A stretch of DNA of 64,000 nucleotides from assembly GCA_015665455.1 (NCBI GenBank), contig JADFAD010000013.1:210165-274164 (forward strand), written 5' to 3'. Under the pieces are notes generated by a model. It made no database searches. It worked only from the letters and a program-made list of their open reading frames with translations, and had not been told where the DNA came from. Shown piece after piece: positions 36,928 to 44,872 of this stretch; within the stretch, counting starts at the first letter, position 1; each line of letters starts with the position of its first letter. Source of the DNA: Oceanospirillaceae bacterium (GTDB lineage: Bacteria > Pseudomonadota > Gammaproteobacteria > Pseudomonadales > Litoribrevibacteraceae). A program made the translations under genes and the position numbers.

Positions 36928-37274
36928 GAAGTGTCTCGGGAAGTAAAATTTGAGGGGCTAATGCTATCGAACATTGGTGTATAAAGACAAGCAAGGATAT
37001 TAGATACCTTTACTTTAAAACGAAAAACCTTCGCTTTGAGGTAAAAAAGATTCCACCATAACTTTTATTTTGCAAACGTCAGAACAGATTAAATAATTAA
37101 AGATATAAAATTTTTCTTAAACCTAAAGTACGAACATTGAACTTTTACTAAAAAGGGCTGCCCAATCCCCTGAATGCATTAAACCTAAAAAAAATTGCAA
37201 TCAAATAACTAAATAACTCGTCTAGTATACTAGGATGGAACAGTCCTAGCCAAAATCTAAACAACGGAGCACAT
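36928..37274. promoter_or_regulatory. dnaX/bufA divergent intergenic region with nested palindromes
   Basis: This 347-bp AT-rich gap holds no gene. Just before the bufA start lies a perfect 12-bp palindrome CTAGTATACTAG (37222-37233), overlapped by an inverted repeat CTAGGA (37230-37235) / TCCTAG (37244-37249). Either could be a repressor site, or the second an mRNA leader hairpin. A GGAG ribosome site lies 5 bases before the bufA ATG. Confidence 0.5.
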
Positions 37275-37541
37275 ATGAAAGACACTAAAACAATCATGAG
37301 TACAGCTATCGCAGGCGCTTTAGCATTAGGTCTAGCAGCAGCATCACCTTCAGCGCTTGCTGGTAAGCCGGGTTTCGAAAAGTGCCAAGGTATTGCTAAA
37401 GCTGGCATGAACGATTGTGGTACAAGCAAGCACAGCTGTGCTGGTCAAGCAGCTACTGATGCAGATGCTGAAGAGTGGGTATATGTACCTGAAGGTACTT
37501 GTAATAAGATTGTTGGCGGCAAAATCAAAGGCGCTAAGTAA
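37275..37541 (+). CDS. bufA1: Bufferin-type precursor peptide (DUF2282, BufA1)
   Basis: 88 residues. The signal peptide (1-29, ending ALA) is followed by a mature part with four cysteines at 37, 48, 55 and 76 in the DUF2282 context ([20 protein letters not shown], then [12 protein letters not shown]). In characterised systems such precursors are modified by BufB/BufC to thiooxazole-containing copper-binding peptides exported to the periplasm. Full bufB, bufC and DoxX genes follow. A GGAG site and nested palindromes lie upstream. Confidence 0.92.
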   Translation: MKDTKTIMSTAIAGALALGLAAASPSALAGKPGFEKCQGIAKAGMNDCGTSKHSCAGQAATDADAEEWVYVPEGTCNKIVGGKIKGAK

Positions 37542-37551
37542 TCCTATTTAG

Positions 37552-37583
37552 TACTAAAGAGAATCAAGTGGTTCTCTTTAGTA
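37552..37583 (+). other. Hairpin between bufA1 and bufB
   Basis: A perfect 12-bp stem (37552-37563 with 37572-37583) with an 8-base loop lies directly after the precursor gene, followed by a pyrimidine-rich stretch with a short T-run (TCCCTTCTGTTTT). It may act as a leaky terminator or 3' stabiliser that keeps precursor mRNA above that of the enzymes. Confidence 0.6.
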
Positions 37584-37643
37584 TCCCTTCTGTTTTAATC
37601 TATTCAATAAATACTTCTTTTCTTTACCTCTATAGGTTTTTCC

Positions 37644-38480
37644 ATGAGCAGTTATAAATTCAAGGGCCATGAGATTCAAGGCGCTGGATTGGGGTTGCGT
37701 TCAAGCCATTACCAAGAAATATTCGATACAAAGCCCGACGTCCCTTGGTTTGAACTTCTTAGCGACAACTACATGTCCGATGGCGGATTACCAATTATTA
37801 GAGCTGAAAAGATTCGTGAGGATTACCCTGTTACTCTTCATGGTGTGGGCATGTCGTTAGGATCAACAGACCCACTTAATACCGATTACCTCAGTAAATT
37901 AAAAGCGCTTACAGATAGAATTGAGCCTACCTATGTGTCCGATCATATTGCATGGGTTTCTGTCGGGGGAAAATACACTCACGACTTACTACCACTTCCT
38001 TACACAGAAGAAACCCTGCACCATATTTCAGACAGAATAAGTCAAGTGCAAGAGTTTCTCGGCCGAAAAATATTGGTTGAAAATCCCTCCTCCTATATGA
38101 CCTTTGATTCAACAGACATGACCGAGGCGGAGTTTATTAAGGGAATTACTCAAAGAACTGACTGCGATCTATTATTAGACATCAATAACATTTACGTCAG
38201 CGCAGTAAATCACGACTTTGACCCATATGAATATTTAAAAGGCATTCCTAGCGACCGAGTAAAAGAAATACATCTTGCCGGTTATGAAAAGATGGACAAT
38301 TACTTATTTGATACTCATGGGTATCAAGTACACCCGCCTGTGTGGGATTTATATCGGGCAGCATTGAAACAATTTGGTGCCATCCCAACGTTGATCGAAT
38401 GGGATACGGATGTACCCAGTTTTACAACGTTACGACAAGAAGCTAAGAAAGCAGAACAACAACTTAAGGCGTTCTCGTAA
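37644..38480 (+). CDS. bufB: DUF692 multinuclear iron enzyme (BufB/MbnB-like)
   Basis: 278 residues with a TIM-barrel pattern. Conserved putative metal ligands are visible: WFELLSDNY (Glu37), LHGVGMS (His66), SDHIAW (Asp100-His101), VENPSSY (Glu146-Asn147), DINNIY (Asp179 and Asn182), EIHLAGY (His210) and IEWDTDVP. The family, including MbnB of methanobactin synthesis, oxidises peptide cysteines with a multi-iron site. The likely substrate is the upstream precursor. It overlaps bufC by one base (TAATG). Confidence 0.93.
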   Translation: MSSYKFKGHEIQGAGLGLRSSHYQEIFDTKPDVPWFELLSDNYMSDGGLPIIRAEKIREDYPVTLHGVGMSLGSTDPLNTDYLSKLKALTDRIEPTYVSDHIAWVSVGGKYTHDLLPLPYTEETLHHISDRISQVQEFLGRKILVENPSSYMTFDSTDMTEAEFIKGITQRTDCDLLLDINNIYVSAVNHDFDPYEYLKGIPSDRVKEIHLAGYEKMDNYLFDTHGYQVHPPVWDLYRAALKQFGAIPTLIEWDTDVPSFTTLRQEAKKAEQQLKAFS

Positions 38481-39277
38481 TGAATTTGAAAGAATGGCAA
38501 GAGGCCTTCTACAAAGGGATCTTTGATCCTACTCAAGAAAATATTCAACACGCTTGCCATGGCGTGAACGGCACTGAAAACCTATCCTCAGAAGATCGCC
38601 TAGGAATCTATCGGGGCAGTATTCTTGGGGGAATAACATCAGGTCTAACAGGGATTTTTCCTGTATGTGAAAAACTCGTAGGTGAACAATACTTCACTCA
38701 AATGGTTAGCGGCTACCTAAAGCAATACCCATCTGGCTCACCCGACTTAGGCAATTATGGCGAACATCTCCCTGCGTATATTTCTGAATTTGAGCCCGCT
38801 AAAGAGCTTGTGTATTTACCTGACGTTGCCCAACTTGAGTGGCTTTGGCATACGGCTTTCAACGCGACAGACATCAATGAATTATCCAGCCTTCCCTTTA
38901 GACCCGTTTCAGAACTGGCTGCAATCCAACCTGAAGACCAAGCGCTTATTCAGTTTTGCTTGAACCCTTCCGCAAGCTTGATGCAATCAAACTTCCCTGT
39001 TCACCAAATCTGGGGCGTGAATCAAGAAGATTTCGAAGGCGAACAAACGGTCAACCTTGATGACGGCGGCGTTAATTTAATCGTTTGGCGCAGTCAAGAT
39101 TTCGGAATGCGAATCGATGTGCTTAATGACGATGAGCTAAAGTTCTTAACAGCGATCCAAAAAGGAAAGTTATTTGCAGACATAGCAGGCATGACTTTCT
39201 CACTACCGATTTCAGAACTTTTACCCCCATACATACAAATGGGATTAATTGCGGGCTTCAACCTAGGAAAACAATAA
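38480..39277 (+). CDS. bufC: DUF2063 partner protein (BufC/MbnC-like)
   Basis: 265 residues. The N-terminal DUF2063 region (~5-95) includes LGIYRGSILGGI and ALTGIFPVCEKLVGE-like features, and the C-terminal part resembles MbnC-type recognition domains. It binds the precursor and assists the DUF692 enzyme. It is translationally coupled to bufB and only 2 bp separate it from the DoxX gene. Confidence 0.9.
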   Translation: MNLKEWQEAFYKGIFDPTQENIQHACHGVNGTENLSSEDRLGIYRGSILGGITSGLTGIFPVCEKLVGEQYFTQMVSGYLKQYPSGSPDLGNYGEHLPAYISEFEPAKELVYLPDVAQLEWLWHTAFNATDINELSSLPFRPVSELAAIQPEDQALIQFCLNPSASLMQSNFPVHQIWGVNQEDFEGEQTVNLDDGGVNLIVWRSQDFGMRIDVLNDDELKFLTAIQKGKLFADIAGMTFSLPISELLPPYIQMGLIAGFNLGKQ

Positions 39278-39279
39278 AA

Positions 39280-39735
39280 ATGTCTCTTTCAACAACAATA
39301 ACGAAATACTCTGAAATGGCACTCAAAGGCATAGAATCCCTCCAAGTAATATTTTTACTTGGTTTGAGGCTCTGGCTGGCAAAGGTCTTTTTTATGGCGG
39401 GTCTCACTAAGATTCAATCTTGGGATACCACACTAATGTTATTCGAATATGAATATACGGTGCCGATTATTCCCTTTGATATTGCAGCTTACTTATCAAC
39501 AGCTGCAGAATTAGCAATTCCTGTCTTTTTAGTTCTGGGGCTTTTAACACGCTTGAACGTAGTTGCCTTATTCGTATTAAATTACGTTGCTGCTATTTCA
39601 TATCCAGACATCAGCTTTGCGGGTGAAAAAGATCATATTATCTGGGGCCTTATGACCCTAATTCTTTTCTTCTACGGCCCAGGTAAAGCAGCCGTTGATA
39701 CATTCATCAAGAAAAAGTTAAACATTAATCACTGA
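39280..39735 (+). CDS. DoxX-family membrane protein
   Basis: 151 residues with four predicted membrane segments: ~22-40, ~65-85, ~88-108 and ~118-137. The DoxX pattern includes RLWLAKVFFMAGLTKI and GLLTRLNVVALFVLNY. DoxX genes are the usual fourth gene of bufferin operons; their exact role is unclear. It ends the operon. Confidence 0.9.
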   Translation: MSLSTTITKYSEMALKGIESLQVIFLLGLRLWLAKVFFMAGLTKIQSWDTTLMLFEYEYTVPIIPFDIAAYLSTAAELAIPVFLVLGLLTRLNVVALFVLNYVAAISYPDISFAGEKDHIIWGLMTLILFFYGPGKAAVDTFIKKKLNINH

Positions 39736-39768
39736 TTACTCCCCATACTTTTAGAGCCAATATTTTCT

Positions 39769-39790
39769 AGTCCTCTGATCTCAGGGGACT
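39769..39790 (+). terminator. Probable end of the buf operon
   Basis: A near-perfect 10-bp inverted repeat (39769-39778 with 39781-39790, one G-T pair) lies 34 bp after the DoxX stop. The following stretch is C/T-rich but lacks a true T-run, so confidence is moderate. Confidence 0.4.
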
Positions 39791-39997
39791 AACACCCTTC
39801 TTTCACATCAACCTTTCATATTTCGGCTCATTCAAATTTGTTCTATCCATACTAACAGTAATGCAAAAGTAAACTATGTCACTCATCCTTCTTTTAAAAA
39901 GCCTCTTAATACTTACCTACACTTACAATAAACACTCTTAACTTTACAGAGCGCATAAATATAACTGCATTTATTGCTTAACATGTTGGATCTTCTT

Positions 39998-41056
39998 ATG
40001 AGATTTTCAAAACGAATATTACTCGGACTCCTGTTTACCATTACTGGTGCTCTTAGTGCACTTCCTGCTTTAGCCGCAGTTTTAGATGGAGCACCTCCCG
40101 GATTGCAACGTGCAATTGAAGCTCAAGAACGGCACACCCAAACAGTTATGTCGCAACCCGGCGTTGTTGGTACTGCAGTAGGCTTGCGAGGCGACGGTAG
40201 AGCCAGTGTATTCATTTTAACAGAAGGTCCATTAGTCGGGGGATTACCTGAATCACTTAATGGCGTACCTGTTCAAGTAAGAATCACAGGAAAAATTTAC
40301 AGTCGCCATCATAGAGAAAATCATGGAGGCCCTGGAGGAAGTGGAGATAGCGGAGAGGATCCTATTGACCCCACTTCTCGATTTGATCGTCCAGTGCCTA
40401 TAGGTATATCCACAGGCCACCCTTCTATTACAGCAGGAACATTAGGCGTTCGAGTGACAAACGGCAGTAACGTATACGCATTAAGCAACAACCATGTCTA
40501 TTCCGCTTCAAACTCAGCGTCAATCGATGATAATGTTATTCAACCAGGAACCTATGATGGGGGCTCTTCACCTGCAGACGACATTGGAACACTCTCTGAT
40601 TTCGAGCCAATAGACTTCTCTGGTAGCGCAAATGAGATGGATGCAGCAATCGCAGAAACCACAACAGGAGATGTAGGTAACTCGACACCAAATGATGGCT
40701 ATGGAAAACCCAAATCGACAACGGTTGCAGCAAGTTTAAACATGAAAGTTCAGAAATACGGTCGAACAACAGGCCACACAACTGGACAAGTGTATTTAAC
40801 CAATGCAACCGTTAATGTGAACTATGGTTCTGCTGGAAGCGCCTTATTTACAAACCAAATACTAATAACACCGGGATCATTCAGTGCAGGAGGCGACTCA
40901 GGCTCTCTTATCGTTGTTAATGGCGGGAAAGGTCGTTATAAAGGTGACGATCGCAAACCTGTAGCCTTGCTATTTGCGGGTAGCCCTACAGTCACCATTG
41001 CTAGCCCTATTGATCCAATATTGACACGGTTTGGAGTTACGATTGACGGAGAGTAA
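39998..41056 (+). CDS. Secreted trypsin-like serine protease with N-terminal prodomain-like region
   Basis: 352 residues from the ATG, which has GGA 8 bases upstream; the frame is open to a TTG at 39974. Signal peptide 1-26 (ending ALPALA). Residues ~28-102 form an N-terminal domain (PGVVGTAVGLRGDGRA, LNGVPVQVRITGKIYS), then a Gly/Asp-rich linker. The protease domain carries a plausible triad: His166 in LSNNHVY, Asp215 in EMDAAIAE and Ser301 in AGGDSGSLIV. A following gene encodes a stand-alone copy of the N-terminal domain. Substrate unknown; released or periplasmic. Confidence 0.85.
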   Translation: MRFSKRILLGLLFTITGALSALPALAAVLDGAPPGLQRAIEAQERHTQTVMSQPGVVGTAVGLRGDGRASVFILTEGPLVGGLPESLNGVPVQVRITGKIYSRHHRENHGGPGGSGDSGEDPIDPTSRFDRPVPIGISTGHPSITAGTLGVRVTNGSNVYALSNNHVYSASNSASIDDNVIQPGTYDGGSSPADDIGTLSDFEPIDFSGSANEMDAAIAETTTGDVGNSTPNDGYGKPKSTTVAASLNMKVQKYGRTTGHTTGQVYLTNATVNVNYGSAGSALFTNQILITPGSFSAGGDSGSLIVVNGGKGRYKGDDRKPVALLFAGSPTVTIASPIDPILTRFGVTIDGE

Positions 41057-41336
41057 ATGCATTTTTCTATTATTAGTCATAAGCTGGAGTTTAATGGCAC
41101 AAACTAAAGATCTAATCATTACTGAAGATATGGTACTCAATACGTTAAATAACCACGCCAGTGAGCTTATGCAGCTTTCTGGCGTAGTTGCTGTTGGGTT
41201 AGGCGAGTGCAACGGCACACCCTGTATTCGAGTATTATCCAAGGACCACGCGTCAGAATTAACCAAAGAACTCCCTAAGGAGATCAATGGTATTAAAGTT
41301 GAATTAGATGTCAGCGGGGAGATAAAAGCTCGTTAA
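41043..41336 (+). CDS. Stand-alone homologue of the protease N-terminal domain
   Basis: 98 residues from a TTG at 41043, which has GGAG 6 bases upstream and gives a signal-peptide-like start (MTESKCIFLLLVISWSLMA). An ATG at 41094 also has GGAG nearby and would give a cytoplasmic form. The body (SGVVAVGLGECNGTPCIRVL, then LPKEINGIKVELDVSGEIKA) matches in order and spacing the N-terminal domain of the upstream protease. It overlaps that gene by 14 bp if TTG is used. It may be an inhibitor, chaperone or binding partner of the protease. Confidence 0.72.
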   Translation: MTESKCIFLLLVISWSLMAQTKDLIITEDMVLNTLNNHASELMQLSGVVAVGLGECNGTPCIRVLSKDHASELTKELPKEINGIKVELDVSGEIKAR

Positions 41337-41339
41337 AAC

Positions 41340-44300
41340 TTAGTCCCCATAATCAATCACCACAATCACAGGGTTTCTGGAATAGCCGTCGTAAGTACGT
41401 TCAACAAACGGTAAGCTCAGGTAAAGCCTTTTATTTTCCTCATCCCAAGTTCCGCTATTAACCGTATTCATTACGCCGGAAGGAATCCCTTCAGGGCTAT
41501 AAAAATTATTGTAATGTCCATAAGCATACGGTCTTGGTTCGTTTGTGTGGTCCGCATCTAAAATATCATTAAGATCAAAGAACCAATAAAATGCACCTTT
41601 GTCGTCATGGTCATAAACGCTATAACCATCAGCAGGTTTACCTCGATCGTCCGTCCAACTCGCGTCCTCATTTTTATAAAAAATAGTGCCATTCAAGTTG
41701 GCGTAGTCTGTCATTGAACCAACATAAGGGTTACTCGATGCCGAATGCCCAGCAGACGCGCCCAATACCGCATAAGTGCGGGTGCCAGGCACAATAAATC
41801 CATACCCTGGCTTGGACTGAATATTAAAAACATCATTATTCTCACCGCCAGAAGCACCACCATAGTTTAAGAAATCATCGTGCATTGGATATTCCGTAGA
41901 GAAATCAAGTAACGCGCTCGTCGAAATATCATCCCCACTTTGGGCAGAGAGCAAGTTATCCATATCTACAGAAAACATACTTGGACCAACGGATAACCTC
42001 GATAAAATCGCAAGCTCTGGTCCTGCGCCCATAACATAATCATTTCCAAGGAGGCCTTGCCACTCAGAAGGTACAGGCGAGGTCCACTTTGTTAAGTGTT
42101 GAGCACCCTCCAGTTGAAAATTACCTTCCACGGAAGAAGCAGATAAATTCGAAGGGTTTTCAATTCGGAAGGTCGTGTCTAGATCCGTACCTGACGCATC
42201 GTAGTACACAGCGCCATGCACGAATAACTTACCGCTCTTATAATGCAAAGACATTAATCGATTATCGAGCGCTTCTCGAGGCCAAGAACTCTCAGGTATT
42301 TTATCCAGTAAGTTAACATTCCCTTGCAAAGTAGAAGCAAAGTTCAAGGAGCTAAGATCGTCCAAGTCTGCACTCAGATCAGGAATACTCACTTCCATCA
42401 CCCCATAATTTCCTAACTGAGTGGAAAAAAACAAGCTTCCGTTGCCATTATCCCCCTCTGGATTAAAGGCAATTCGCGCAGAAGTGTATTCACCACCAAC
42501 ACGAAACGCCCCCACAAAGCGTCCATTTATTTCATCAATGTTCTGAACCAAGGGTAGAAATCGAGCAGGATCTGAGGGTTCGGTCGGTTCGGTCGGTTCA
42601 GTCGGTTCAGTCGGTTCAGTTTCTGATGCGGAAGGATTAAAGTCATTCATTAACTGAGTTATATCGTCGATTAATAAACTATCACCATAAAACGCAACTT
42701 CAGCCAAAGTACCTTGAAAATAATCAACCATTGGCGTGGCAATTAAGTCATCACTCATCCACGCCCCGGCACCAACTACAATGGGTTCAAAATTCCCGGC
42801 ACCGCCAGAAGTGCTAGCGAATCCTCCGGTGAAACCATCACTGCCTGACAACGCGCCATTGATATAAAGAGTCATACCGTTTTGTCCAAAAGACGCTGCT
42901 ACATGATGCCAAGTATCAAGCACTAACGGAGTAGAACTGTTAACCTCAACAGTTCTTGAAGTACTTTGCATTCGGTACTGAATTCGGCCATCCACTTCCA
43001 AACTCAGACTTAAATGTCCGCCGGTATCGTATCCACTGGAATCTTTAGACCAAAGCCCTTGTTTACGACCTAAGACCTCAGGTTTTATCCAGAAAGAAAT
43101 CGTCCCGTTATCCACCAAAAATGCATCGCTATGATGAATTTCTTCTGCATTCTGACCACTGAAAGAAAGTTCACCTTCCGTTAAATCCACCAAAGACTCA
43201 GAAAAAGAAGATGGGTTTTCACCGGGGATAACGCCGTCGAATAATGATTCAACTTCGCTTATATCTAATTGCTTATTGAATACCAACAGTTCTTTGACCT
43301 CTCCTTTGTAGTGCTCTAAAACAGGCGTTGCAACCAAGTCATCACTCTGCCAAGCGCTCCCACCAAGAACGATCGGTTCAAAGTTACCATCACCACCAGA
43401 GCTTGTTCCTAGACCACCAGAAAATGAATTCTGACTAATCAGAACACCGTCTAAGAAAAGTTGCATCCCCGCGTGTCCAAATCCTAAAATCACATGATGC
43501 CAGTCACCAACAGAAACTAAATTATCAGAATAAAGTTCATAGGTTATTGATGTATTTTGTAAGCGATAACGCAATCGACCATCATGCTCTATTAAAAGAG
43601 TGATATGCCCACCCGTATCGTAACCACTAGAATCTTTAGAAAACAAACCTTGTAAGAGACCCAAGCGATCTGTTTTAAACCAAAAAGAAATGGAGCCTTC
43701 ATTTAACAAAAGATCATCTTGGTGATTTATTTCTTGATACTCAGATCCATCAAAGTACATTTGAGTCACTTGAGAAAGCACTACAAATTCATTATCGAGC
43801 TCAGCTGAAGGCGCTTCAGCGTTATCCACCCAGTCTTTCAAATTATTAATAGTGCTTTGGTCCAACGCTTTGTCATAAAACACGACACTCTTAAGTTCAC
43901 CACTGAAGTAATTGGAGACTGGCGTAGCAACTTCGTCATAACTTCCCCATGCCCCTGCGCCTAACACAATGGGTTCAAAGTTACCCAGACCGCCCGAGCT
44001 TTGATCAAATCCACCAGAATACGTGTTAGCACTTTCCTGAATACCGTTAACGTATAACTGCATCCCCAAATCGCCAAACACCAACGCTATGTGATATGGC
44101 TGGTCTGAAACCAGATGCGTATTACTGTATAACTCATAACTTTCTGTCGTACTTTGTAAGCGATAGTGGAGATGACCATCAGCCGTCACACTAACACTCA
44201 TATGACCGCCGGAATCAAACCCTCCCGAATCTTTTGACCACAATCCCTGCTGCTGACCGATTGAGTCTAATGTCACCCAAAAAGCAATGGTTCCATCATC

Positions 44301-44498
44301 CGTGAGAAACTCGGAGTCATGAGGTATCTCAGTGTAGCTTTGTCCATTAAACTGCATGCCCTCTTCTGTTTGGTGAATGAGGTTTGCCCGATCGGGAAAC
44401 GCATTTGCGGATACTGCAAACAACATTAAAAATGTTGCCGATAAGAAAGTTACTAAGCGGGTTAAATACGAGAATTGATTTAATAAAGTTCTATTCAT
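41340..44498 (-). CDS. Secreted protein with three LamG/concanavalin-like domains
   Basis: 1052 residues. Signal peptide ends at SANA. Three ~190-residue LamG-like units (about 45-225, 245-420 and 445-625) share SKDSSGYDTGGH, a GGxGNFEPIVLG stretch and FWxK-type strands. A Thr-Glu-Pro linker (~635-650) joins them to a C-terminal domain of ~400 residues that I do not recognise (GYGFIVPGTRTYAVLG; GAFYWFFDLNDIL). LamG domains bind sugars or proteins, so it is probably extracellular and adhesive or polymer-binding. It is convergent with the protease pair. Confidence 0.82.
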   Translation of the reverse strand: MNRTLLNQFSYLTRLVTFLSATFLMLFAVSANAFPDRANLIHQTEEGMQFNGQSYTEIPHDSEFLTDDGTIAFWVTLDSIGQQQGLWSKDSGGFDSGGHMSVSVTADGHLHYRLQSTTESYELYSNTHLVSDQPYHIALVFGDLGMQLYVNGIQESANTYSGGFDQSSGGLGNFEPIVLGAGAWGSYDEVATPVSNYFSGELKSVVFYDKALDQSTINNLKDWVDNAEAPSAELDNEFVVLSQVTQMYFDGSEYQEINHQDDLLLNEGSISFWFKTDRLGLLQGLFSKDSSGYDTGGHITLLIEHDGRLRYRLQNTSITYELYSDNLVSVGDWHHVILGFGHAGMQLFLDGVLISQNSFSGGLGTSSGGDGNFEPIVLGGSAWQSDDLVATPVLEHYKGEVKELLVFNKQLDISEVESLFDGVIPGENPSSFSESLVDLTEGELSFSGQNAEEIHHSDAFLVDNGTISFWIKPEVLGRKQGLWSKDSSGYDTGGHLSLSLEVDGRIQYRMQSTSRTVEVNSSTPLVLDTWHHVAASFGQNGMTLYINGALSGSDGFTGGFASTSGGAGNFEPIVVGAGAWMSDDLIATPMVDYFQGTLAEVAFYGDSLLIDDITQLMNDFNPSASETEPTEPTEPTEPTEPSDPARFLPLVQNIDEINGRFVGAFRVGGEYTSARIAFNPEGDNGNGSLFFSTQLGNYGVMEVSIPDLSADLDDLSSLNFASTLQGNVNLLDKIPESSWPREALDNRLMSLHYKSGKLFVHGAVYYDASGTDLDTTFRIENPSNLSASSVEGNFQLEGAQHLTKWTSPVPSEWQGLLGNDYVMGAGPELAILSRLSVGPSMFSVDMDNLLSAQSGDDISTSALLDFSTEYPMHDDFLNYGGASGGENNDVFNIQSKPGYGFIVPGTRTYAVLGASAGHSASSNPYVGSMTDYANLNGTIFYKNEDASWTDDRGKPADGYSVYDHDDKGAFYWFFDLNDILDADHTNEPRPYAYGHYNNFYSPEGIPSGVMNTVNSGTWDEENKRLYLSLPFVERTYDGYSRNPVIVVIDYGD
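42577..42621 (-). repeat. 9-bp minisatellite coding a Thr-Glu-Pro linker
   Basis: Five tandem copies of a 9-base unit (GGTTCGGTC in two copies, GGTTCAGTC/T in three) encode repeated Thr-Glu-Pro triplets inside the LamG protein. Such in-frame repeats can change copy number by slippage and alter linker length without breaking the frame. Confidence 0.9.
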
Positions 44499-44872
44499 AG
44501 ATCACTGCTCCTTCAGATAATCAAACCCTAGTAGCAGCAATTTCAATGTTCAACGACAACCCCTTGCGCGACTTCTCATATCAACAAACAGTCACACTTT
44601 ATCAATGAACGTTTTAATTATGTTTCATAAAAAAACATTAGATTCATATTCATCCACAAGCTTGATCAAACTGATTGCTCACCTGTGTTTACCCGCACAT
44701 ATCAATCGTCTTCTAGAATTCCACGACTGAGCCGGATAATATTTAATTCTGTAAATGCCGAATGAATAAAAACATCAAAATAACACTAAAGCATGATAGA
44801 GCCGTTTTTTTAGAACCTATACTGTTGAAGGTTATTGATCATCCAATACAGACTTAAAATACAGGTAGTCCT
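44499..44872. other. 374-bp divergent intergenic region
   Basis: AT-rich gap between the LamG gene (-) and the acyl-CoA ligase gene (+). No gene-like frame, hairpin terminator or clear operator was seen. It should hold both promoters. Confidence 0.5.
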
